Positions 9,438 to 15,368 of a stretch of DNA of 15,368 nt are shown here, one piece after another. Source of the DNA: JBFMFB01 sp040752115 (GTDB taxonomy: Bacteria > Pseudomonadota > Gammaproteobacteria > Burkholderiales > Sulfuricellaceae); assembly GCA_040752115.1 (NCBI GenBank), contig JBFMFB010000038.1, forward strand, positions 1 through 15,368, written 5' to 3'. Both the position numbers and the translations under genes were made by a program. The first letter of the stretch is position 1. Each line of letters begins with the position of its first letter. Under the pieces are notes generated by a model. It was not told where the DNA came from. It was given only the letters and a program-made list of their open reading frames with translations, and made no database searches.

Positions 9438-10718
9438 TCACTCATAACGCAGCGCCTCCGCCGGGTTGATGCGGGATGCCCTCCAGCTGGGATAAAGCGT
9501 CGCCAGCAGGGTCAGCACGAACGACACCACGGCAATCACCGTCACATCCCCTGCCTGGAGCTGCGACGGCAATTCGCTGATGTAATACACGTCCTTGGCC
9601 AGAAAATGGATGCCGAACAGCCGCTCGATGGCCGGCACCACGGTGCCGATGTTGGCGGCCAGCGCCACGCCGCCGGCCACGCCGATCACCGTGCCGATCA
9701 CGCCGATCAGCGCGCCCTGGACGACGAATATCTTCATGATGCTGAGCGGGGAGGCGCCCATGGTGCGGAGAATGGCGATGTCCGCCTGCTTGTCGGTCAC
9801 CACCATCACCAGGGTGGAAACGATGTTGAATGCGGCCACCGCCACGATCAGCAGCAGGATGATGAACATCACGTTCTTTTCGATCTGGATGGCGCGGAAG
9901 AAATTGGCGTGGCTGCGCGTCCAGTCGCCAACATATACCCCTTCTGGAAGCCGCGCCATCAGTTCGCGCGCCACCTGCGGTGCACGGTAGAGATCCTTGA
10001 GCCGCAGGCGCACGCCGGAAACCCGGTCGCCCATGCGGTAGAGCTTCGCCGCATCCTCCATGTGGATCAGTGCCAAGCCGTTGTCATATTCGAACATGCC
10101 GACTTCGAATACGCCCGTTACGGTGAACTGCTTCAGGCGCGGCACCACGCCCGCCGGCGTCACCTGCCCCTGGGGCGCGATCAGCACCACCTTGTCGCCC
10201 AGGCGCGCGCCCAGCGAGCGCGCCAGTTCCGAGCCAAGCACGATGCCGAACTCGCCGGCGCGCAAATCGGCGAGGCGCCCCACTTTCATGTGCTCGCCGA
10301 TGTCCGCCACGCGCGCTTCTTCAGTCGGCAGGATGCCCCGGATGATCGCGCCCTGCACCGCCTGATCGTAGGACAGCATGCCCTGCGCCATGATGTAGGG
10401 CGCCGCGGCCACCACTTCCGGATGCCTGGCGGCATCCGCCGAGACGCCGCGCCAGCCGGCGAGCGTGTTGTCGGGGCCGGTGATCTGCGCATGCGCCGCC
10501 ACGCCCAGGATGCGGGCGCGCAGCTCCTCCTGGAAGCCGTTCATCACCGACAGCACCACGATCAGCGCGGCGACGCCCAAGGCGATGCCCAGCATGGAAA
10601 TCAGCGAGATGAAGGAAATGAAGTGGTTGCGCCGCTTGGCGCGGGTGTAGCGCAGGCCGATGAAAAGCTCGAAGGGTCGCACGTCGAACCGGCGTAGAAA
10701 AAAGCGCAAGTGTGCCAT
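9438..10718 (-). CDS. lolC: LolC/E-type lipoprotein-releasing permease
   Basis: This is the inner-membrane permease that extracts mature lipoproteins and hands them to LolA, powered by LolD. The protein has up to 426 residues. It has one N-terminal membrane segment (about 32-56, ISFISLISMLGIALGVAA, leading into VLSVMNGFQ), a large periplasmic domain (about 60-275), and three C-terminal segments (about 278-302, 326-352, 389-413). It ends with the typical INPAEALRYE. FIGLRYTRAKRRNHFISF is the usual family N-terminus. A GTG at 10680-10682 would start right there (MRPFELFIGL) and is a good alternative to the ATG at 10716-10718. Neither start has a strong Shine-Dalgarno. Only one permease gene is seen, so the complex may use two copies of this protein, or a lolE may lie elsewhere. 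Confidence 0.94.
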   Translation of the reverse strand: MAHLRFFLRRFDVRPFELFIGLRYTRAKRRNHFISFISLISMLGIALGVAALIVVLSVMNGFQEELRARILGVAAHAQITGPDNTLAGWRGVSADAARHPEVVAAAPYIMAQGMLSYDQAVQGAIIRGILPTEEARVADIGEHMKVGRLADLRAGEFGIVLGSELARSLGARLGDKVVLIAPQGQVTPAGVVPRLKQFTVTGVFEVGMFEYDNGLALIHMEDAAKLYRMGDRVSGVRLRLKDLYRAPQVARELMARLPEGVYVGDWTRSHANFFRAIQIEKNVMFIILLLIVAVAAFNIVSTLVMVVTDKQADIAILRTMGASPLSIMKIFVVQGALIGVIGTVIGVAGGVALAANIGTVVPAIERLFGIHFLAKDVYYISELPSQLQAGDVTVIAVVSFVLTLLATLYPSWRASRINPAEALRYE

Positions 10719-10763
10719 AAGCGGCGCCAGGAATCCATTGCTGCAGATTCACCCCGCCACGGC

Positions 10764-10792
10764 TTGACCGGGAGGGGAGAATCCCCTATAAA
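10764..10792 (+). promoter_or_regulatory. Sigma-70-type promoter for the sensor pair
   Basis: TTGACC (10764-10769) and TATAAA (10787-10792) are separated by exactly 17 bp, each one or two bases from consensus. The gene for the binding protein starts about 62 bp after the -10 box. The spacer contains GGGG-AGAAT-CCCC, an inverted repeat that could bind a regulator or form a small hairpin. Promoter strength is inferred from sequence only. Confidence 0.65.
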
Positions 10793-10854
10793 CACATATT
10801 GCCGGGGACATTTCGCGATATAAAAACACATTCCACAACTCCTGACCAGATGAC

Positions 10855-11886
10855 ATGGCAGACCCGATCACCCGCATGACTGGAGCGCCCAGCGCATCCC
10901 GCTGGCCGGGCCGCATTTCCGGTGCAAAGCGCCGCCTCAGGCTCGCGATCATTGCCGCCCTGCTGCCGCCGGCCCTGCTCGCATGCGCCGAGGCGCTGGC
11001 GGCGCGCTGCCTTTACGTTGCCTCCTACCACCGCGAATACGACTGGAACTTCGGCGTCGAAAAGGGCCTCGATGCGGTGCTGGGCAATAAATGCGAACTG
11101 CGGAAGTTCTATATGGACGCGCAGCGGAACGACGCCCCCGCTCACGCCATGCAGAAATCCCGGGAAGCCAGGGCGCTGATCGAGCAATACAAACCGGATG
11201 TGGTCATTGCCTGCGACGATCCCGCCTCAAAATATCTCGTCATGCCCTATTACAAAAATGCGGCAATCCCGTTCGTGTTTTGCGGCATCAACTGGACTGT
11301 AGAGCCTTACGGCTATCCCTATTCCAATGCGACCGGCATGGTTGAAGTCTCCCCGGTCAAGCCACTGCTGGATCGGGCTGTCGCGATCACGCACAACCAA
11401 ATCCGGAATGCGATGTTCATCGCCGCCGACGTCATGACCCAGCACAAGGAATTCGAGCCGGTTTCCAGGATTTTCGCGAAAAAAGGCATTCGGCTGACGC
11501 CGGTCTATGTAAAAACGTTTGGCGAATGGAAAACCGCATATATCAAGGCGCAGCAAGCGGACCTGGTCTATTTGAGCAACGCCGCCGGCATCGCCGACTG
11601 GGACGAGGAACAAGCCACCCGACATGCCTACGAGCATGCCCGTAAATTCAGCGTGACGACATACCAGCACATGATGCCCTATGCCATGCTCGGCATGGTC
11701 AAAATCCCGGAAGAGCACGGTGAATGGGCGGCGAAGGTCGCGCTGCGAATCCTGGCGGGGAGCAAGCCGCAAAGCATTCCCATCGTTGCCAATCAGCGCT
11801 GGAACATCTATACCAACAGCAAACTGCTGGACAAGGCGAAAATCAAGTTGCCCGCCCTGCTCCTGCACAAGGCCATCGAACGATAA
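10855..11886 (+). CDS. Periplasmic ABC-type substrate-binding lipoprotein (sensor partner)
   Basis: The 343-residue protein resembles the ABC_sub_bind family (PF04392-like) of periplasmic binding proteins; the ligand is unknown. A basic n-region (AKRRLRL) and hydrophobic core lead to the lipobox LLAC, with Cys44 as probable lipid attachment. A signal-peptidase I cut after ALA is the alternative. The mature part starts with the lobe-1 strand CLYVASYHREYDWNFG, followed by PDVVIACDDPASKYLV, IPFVFCGINW and lobe-2 elements (IRNAMFIAADV, ADLVYLSNAAG). No ABC permease or ATPase is adjacent. Instead its stop is 6 bp before the CHASE-PAS-GGDEF-EAL gene, implying co-transcription and a role in presenting a ligand to that receptor. 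The ATG at 10855 is taken; a second ATG at 10876 would shorten the n-region. No strong ribosome site decides between them. Confidence 0.8.
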   Translation: MADPITRMTGAPSASRWPGRISGAKRRLRLAIIAALLPPALLACAEALAARCLYVASYHREYDWNFGVEKGLDAVLGNKCELRKFYMDAQRNDAPAHAMQKSREARALIEQYKPDVVIACDDPASKYLVMPYYKNAAIPFVFCGINWTVEPYGYPYSNATGMVEVSPVKPLLDRAVAITHNQIRNAMFIAADVMTQHKEFEPVSRIFAKKGIRLTPVYVKTFGEWKTAYIKAQQADLVYLSNAAGIADWDEEQATRHAYEHARKFSVTTYQHMMPYAMLGMVKIPEEHGEWAAKVALRILAGSKPQSIPIVANQRWNIYTNSKLLDKAKIKLPALLLHKAIER

Positions 11887-11892
11887 GAACCT

Positions 11893-14673
11893 ATGGACGA
11901 AAACGAACAGCACCCAACATCGCCCTGGAAAATCTATGCGCTGGCTGTCGGCACCGGACTGGTCATTCTGCTGCTCCTCTTTTCCCAGGCATGGATGAAA
12001 GCTATCGGCGAACGGCAGCAGGCGTTCGAGTTCGAAGCCAGCCAAGCTTGGGAATACGCCTCGCAAAGAGTTGAAAACGGCAATGAGGCGCTGCAAAGCC
12101 TCGGCGCACTCTACCTCTCCTCTCTGGATGTATCTGCGACCCAGTTTCAAAATTTCGCCAAAGAAATACTGGGACGCCATTCCTTCATCCGTGCCGTCGC
12201 CTACCTTCCCCGCGTAACGCAAAAAACCCGCGACGGGTTCGAGCGCGAAGTGCGGGAAAGCGGATTCGCGAGCTTCGTCATCAGCCGCAGCGTTGCCGCA
12301 GGAGGCGAACCGGCTGCGCCAGCAAAGGATTATTTCCCGGTACTGCATATCGAACCGTTCGAGGTGGACAACGCCGCCCTGCTGGGGATGGACACTTTTT
12401 CCGATCCGGCATTTCGCGCGGCGATCGAGCAGGCAATCGAAACCGCGGCACCCGTTCCTGCCGGCGGCAACATTCCTTCCGGCAGGAAAGGTTATTGGCT
12501 CTTCAAGGCCACTTACGCCGGCACCGAAATTCCCAGAAACGTTACCGAGCGGCGCAACCGGGCAAACGGCGCAATTGCTTTCATGATTGATCCGGCGGGA
12601 TTGCTGGAACCATCGCTGCTGCCGGCGGGGGTGAAAGCGCTGATCCAGATATTCCCCACCGGCGATAGCGCTGCCGGCACCGTCCGCCTCGCAATCAATG
12701 CGCGACGGCTCGACGGCAGCATCGGCAACGTAGGATTGTCCAGGGACTTCGACATGGCCTTCCCAGGCTACCGATTCGGCATGAGTGTTTCCAAACCGCT
12801 GCGCTGGCAGGATATCGTGTCCGGAACCATCGGGATCGCGCTGTTCGCCGGTTTCAGCATTGTCTTCGCGCTGTACCTGTTGGCGCGCGGAATGGTCGAG
12901 CGGGCGAGGGAAGCGTCGCTGCGCGCCATCGAAATCAGGCGTCAGGTGTCAGCCAAAACCCAGGCTCTTCAAGAAAATGGAAACCGCATCCGGATGATCA
13001 TCGACAGCGCGCTCGATTCCGTCATCACCATGGATATGCAGGGGCGGATTACCGACTGGAACCCGCAAGCCGAGATCATGTTCGGCTGGCCCCGCGAAGA
13101 AGCCATCGGCAGGGATGTGGCCTCAACCATAATTCCCCTGCGTCACCGGCATGCCCATACGGTGGGCGTGCAGCGCTTTCTCGAGAAAGGCGAGGGACCG
13201 ATGGTGGGAAAACTGGTCGAGCTCTCCGCCCTGCATCGCGACGGCCGCGAATTCCCCATCGAGCTGACCGTGTCGGCCATATGGGTCAACGGCGAATACA
13301 CATTTACCGCCTTCATCCGCGACATCACCGAGCGCAAGCAGATCGAGGAACAGCTCGCCGATCTGGCGAGTTACGACAGCGTGACCAGGCTTCCCAACCG
13401 GGTCCTGTTCAAGGACCGCCTCATGCACGCCATGGTCCAGCAGGGGCGGCATCCCGAGCGGCAAATTGCGCTGCTGTTCCTCGATCTGGATCATTTCAAG
13501 ACGGTCAACGACACGCTGGGGCATACGATCGGCGACAAGCTGCTGCAAGCCGTTGCCAACCAGATCAGGATCGGTATCCGCAAGGGCGACACCATTTCGC
13601 GCCTGGGGGGCGATGAATTCACGATCATCCTGGAAAGCCTCCATCACACGGACGACGCCGCTGTGATCGCGCAGAAAATCCTCGACAACATCGCCGTTCC
13701 CTTCAACATCGAAGGCCACGAGATTTTCGTTTCCGCCACCATCGGCATTACCATTTATCCCAACGATGCCCAGAGCGCCGATGATCTGCTGCGCAACGCC
13801 GACACCGCGATGTATCAGGCCAAGGAACGAGGGCGCGGCAGATACCTGTTCTTCACCTCCGAGATGAATGCGCGCATGGCGGAACGGCTCAAGCTCGAAA
13901 ACAGCCTGCGCAGGGCACTGGAACGAAACGAATTCCGGCTTCACTACCAGCCGCAGGTCGATTTGGCTACCGGCCGGATCACCGGCATGGAAACGCTGAT
14001 ACGTTGGGAGCACCCGGATGTCGGTCTGGTTCCGCCGTTCCAGTTCATTCCGATCGCCGAAGAAACGGGGCTGATCGTTCCGATCGGAGAATGGGTGCTG
14101 CAAACGGCCTGCGCGCAAAACAAGGCCTGGCAGGAAGCCGGACTTCCCGCCGTGCGCGTGGCGGTAAATCTTTCCGGCCACCAGTTCGGGCAACAGAATC
14201 TGGCCAAAATCATCGAGCAGACCCTGAACGACACCGGCCTGGATGCCCGCTATCTGGAACTGGAGATCACGGAAAGCGTCGCCATGGAAAATGCCGAAAA
14301 AACCATCGCGGCGCTGCAGACATTCAAAACCATGGGGATCGGTATCTCCATCGACGACTTCGGCACCGGCTATTCCAGCCTCAGCTACCTGAAGCGCTTC
14401 CCGATCGACACGCTGAAAATCGACCGCTCGTTCGTGAAAGACGTCACCGATGACCCGGAGGATGCGGCGATTGCCAGCGCGACCATCGCCATGGCGCACA
14501 ACCTGAAGCTAAAGGTAATTGCAGAGGGCGTCGAAACCGCGGAGCAGCTCGCTTTCCTGCAGAAACACGCTTGCGACGAAATCCAGGGCTACTATTTCAG
14601 CAAACCGGTGCCGGCAGACGATTTCGCCAAGCTGCTGCAGCAGGGAGCGTTTCCCTTGCCGGCCGGAAATTGA
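11893..14673 (+). CDS. CHASE-PAS-GGDEF-EAL cyclic-di-GMP synthase/phosphodiesterase
   Basis: This 926-residue inner-membrane receptor probably makes and breaks cyclic-di-GMP. Layout: TM1 (about 13-34); a periplasmic region (about 35-305) with a CHASE-like domain (FIRAVAYLPRV, then a conserved FEREVRESGFASFVI); TM2 (about 308-334); a coiled linker; a PAS/PAC domain (about 365-490, ending RDITERKQIEEQ); GGDEF (about 495-650); EAL (about 670-920). The GGDEF at 572-576 is intact, with an inhibitory-site motif RKGD at 563-566, five residues before it. The EAL motif reads ETL at 700-702. The metal-binding Glu is kept, as are VNLSG, EITES, DDFGTGYSS (Asp821-Asp822), LKIDRSF and AEGVET, so both activities are predicted. 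It follows the binding protein by 6 bp and is probably regulated by it. Candidate outputs are biofilm or motility, but no target gene is in the window. Confidence 0.93.
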   Translation: MDENEQHPTSPWKIYALAVGTGLVILLLLFSQAWMKAIGERQQAFEFEASQAWEYASQRVENGNEALQSLGALYLSSLDVSATQFQNFAKEILGRHSFIRAVAYLPRVTQKTRDGFEREVRESGFASFVISRSVAAGGEPAAPAKDYFPVLHIEPFEVDNAALLGMDTFSDPAFRAAIEQAIETAAPVPAGGNIPSGRKGYWLFKATYAGTEIPRNVTERRNRANGAIAFMIDPAGLLEPSLLPAGVKALIQIFPTGDSAAGTVRLAINARRLDGSIGNVGLSRDFDMAFPGYRFGMSVSKPLRWQDIVSGTIGIALFAGFSIVFALYLLARGMVERAREASLRAIEIRRQVSAKTQALQENGNRIRMIIDSALDSVITMDMQGRITDWNPQAEIMFGWPREEAIGRDVASTIIPLRHRHAHTVGVQRFLEKGEGPMVGKLVELSALHRDGREFPIELTVSAIWVNGEYTFTAFIRDITERKQIEEQLADLASYDSVTRLPNRVLFKDRLMHAMVQQGRHPERQIALLFLDLDHFKTVNDTLGHTIGDKLLQAVANQIRIGIRKGDTISRLGGDEFTIILESLHHTDDAAVIAQKILDNIAVPFNIEGHEIFVSATIGITIYPNDAQSADDLLRNADTAMYQAKERGRGRYLFFTSEMNARMAERLKLENSLRRALERNEFRLHYQPQVDLATGRITGMETLIRWEHPDVGLVPPFQFIPIAEETGLIVPIGEWVLQTACAQNKAWQEAGLPAVRVAVNLSGHQFGQQNLAKIIEQTLNDTGLDARYLELEITESVAMENAEKTIAALQTFKTMGIGISIDDFGTGYSSLSYLKRFPIDTLKIDRSFVKDVTDDPEDAAIASATIAMAHNLKLKVIAEGVETAEQLAFLQKHACDEIQGYYFSKPVPADDFAKLLQQGAFPLPAGN

Positions 14674-14676
14674 TTA

Positions 14677-14786
14677 ACCACGAATGACACGAACGTGCAC
14701 GAATAAACACGAATAAAGCAGGACTAAAGCCGCTTTTTCCATCCATGAAAATTCGGGCACATTTATTCTATTCGTGGTGTGATTTT
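14677..14786. repeat. CCACGAAT inverted repeat between convergent genes
   Basis: The left part is ACCACGAATGACACGAA at 14677-14693, with further CACGAATAAA units to 14717. The right part is TTTATTCTATTCGTGGTGTG at about 14762-14781. The two are inverted, with ACCACGAAT against ATTCGTGGT as the best-paired core. It fills most of the 94-bp gap between the GGDEF-EAL gene and the sixA-like gene. It may serve as a shared transcript end, but no U-run is seen. The right part encodes the last residues of the phosphatase. Confidence 0.8.
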
Positions 14787-15241
14787 ACCCAACACAACTC
14801 CGGCGTCATCACCGCACACAGCACGGTTTGCAGCTCTTCCTGGCGCGCGCGGTTGCTGAACCACCAGATGCCACCTTTCTTCACGCTCCAATCCATTTCC
14901 GCTCCAGACAGCAGCAGCGCCGCCGCCCGCCCCAAGGTCGGCTGGTGGCCGACAATGACCACCGTTCCCTTGGCACCCGGCCAATCCGCGATGGCGAGAA
15001 GCGACGATGCCGGAGCGCCCGGGCCGATTTTCGCTATGGTTTCGAACGCTTTCCCGAGCGCCGCAGCGGTCTGTTGCGCGCGCTTCGCCGGGCTGGCCAG
15101 AATTCTCACTTCGCGGGGAAGGCGCGGCCTGAGCCAGGCGGCTATCCGGGCCGCCTGCTTCTCGCCCTTTTCGGTCAGTTCGCGCGCCTCGTCAGGGAAC
15201 CCCTCTTCCGCATCGGCATGGCGCCACAGAATCAAATCCAT
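14768..15241 (-). CDS. sixA: SixA-type histidine phosphatase
   Basis: The 157-residue protein belongs to the histidine phosphatase superfamily, SixA branch, whose E. coli member dephosphorylates phosphohistidine on signalling or phosphotransfer proteins. Catalytic features: the RHADAE motif with His8 as the phospho-accepting residue, Arg54 in SPAKRAQQTA, and the second His99 in VIVGHQPTLGR. The length matches SixA (about 160). The ATG at 15239-15241 has GAGG about 6 nt upstream. The last five residues KSHHE and the TAG stop lie in a CCACGAAT repeat, and the P-type ATPase ends in the same five residues. It is convergent with the cyclic-di-GMP gene, and no functional link to it is evident. The target is unknown. 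Confidence 0.9.
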   Translation of the reverse strand: MDLILWRHADAEEGFPDEARELTEKGEKQAARIAAWLRPRLPREVRILASPAKRAQQTAAALGKAFETIAKIGPGAPASSLLAIADWPGAKGTVVIVGHQPTLGRAAALLLSGAEMDWSVKKGGIWWFSNRARQEELQTVLCAVMTPELCWVKSHHE

Positions 15242-15278
15242 CGCTGCCTCGCGCTAAAATTTTTCTAACGAAAAATAG

Positions 15279-15355
15279 ACAGGATTAAAAAGACGGCGGC
15301 TATTCGCCGCAGAGGCACAGGAATCACATAGAAAACGGGTGCCAATTAATCCTGC
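15279..15355. repeat. ACAGGATTAA inverted repeat remnant
   Basis: ACAGGATTAA at 15279-15288 is answered by TTAATCCTG at 15345-15353, with a GC hairpin between. The word is shared with the palindrome at 5039-5094, so this is probably a diverged member of that family. The region between the phosphatase start and the window edge (about 127 bp) shows no gene. Confidence 0.55.
15287..15310 (-). terminator. Possible intrinsic terminator for a gene beyond the right edge
   Basis: On the minus strand GCGGC-GAATA-GCCGC (15296-15310) is followed by CGTCTTTTT, a short GC stem with a T-run. It would end a minus-strand transcript entering from the right, insulating sixA. The stem is only 5 bp, so confidence is low. 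Confidence 0.35.
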
Positions 15356-15368
15356 CAAATTTTTTCCC

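Noticed and set aside
9233..9440. CRISPR-like array in the lolC-lolD region
   Set aside because: Units are only 7 bp with no unique spacers and no cas genes. This is tandem and inverted heptamer repetition, not CRISPR.
9375..10697. 440-codon plus-strand open frame opposite lolC
   Set aside because: His/Arg/Gln-rich shadow of the LolC gene, beginning in heptamer repeats, with no domain signature.
13123..14499. 458-codon minus-strand open frame opposite the GGDEF-EAL gene
   Set aside because: The plus strand carries unmistakable GGDEF and EAL motifs here; the antisense frame has none.
14677..14786. Ends of an insertion sequence
   Set aside because: Inverted parts enclose under 100 bp with no transposase, and no target duplication was found. 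It is best seen as a small dispersed repeat.

Overview
The window reads as ordinary chromosome of a GC-rich Gram-negative bacterium, most likely a betaproteobacterium. This is inferred from protein style only: a hydrolase-dead RelA, a full-length ComEC/Rec2, a LolC/LolD lipoprotein exporter and a DUF2062 protein close together. No phage, plasmid, CRISPR or intact insertion-sequence gene is visible.

Layout. The left edge holds the last codons of a plus-strand gene, then a minus-strand tRNA-Val(GAC) with its own well-formed promoter. A long minus-strand block follows, read right to left: lolC, lolD, a P-type cation ATPase, comEC and relA. Inside this block one small plus-strand gene (DUF2062 membrane protein) diverges from the ATPase and converges on lolD. 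A strong sigma-70-like promoter at about 10.77 kb then drives a plus-strand pair: a periplasmic ABC-type substrate-binding lipoprotein and, 6 bp later, a CHASE-PAS-GGDEF-EAL cyclic-di-GMP enzyme. No transporter permease or ATPase accompanies the binding protein, so the pair looks like a ligand-sensing module feeding cyclic-di-GMP turnover. The right end is a SixA-type histidine phosphatase (minus strand) followed by repeat remnants and a possible terminator.

The most unusual aspect is how short dispersed repeats are woven into the genes. Several families occur: a 17-bp-arm palindrome, an ACAGGAT palindrome, a TAGGTCGG direct repeat, a CCACGAAT repeat, and tracts with a 7-bp period (GTGAGGG-type and GGATGAA-type). 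Five genes take their stop codon, or stop codon plus C-terminal residues, from such repeats: comEC, the P-type ATPase, DUF2062, lolD and sixA. Two unrelated proteins end in the same KSHHE, and two convergent proteins end in RMKAEG and RMKDEG from opposite arms of one inverted repeat. A heptamer-like tract also adds 28 residues near the N-terminus of LolD. The lolC-lolD spacer contains a second copy of the lolC end (EALRYE-stop) differing only by synonymous changes.

Gene functions are assigned from motifs read in the translations. Repeat-family statements come from direct comparison within this window. Organism, regulation and evolutionary scenarios are inference.
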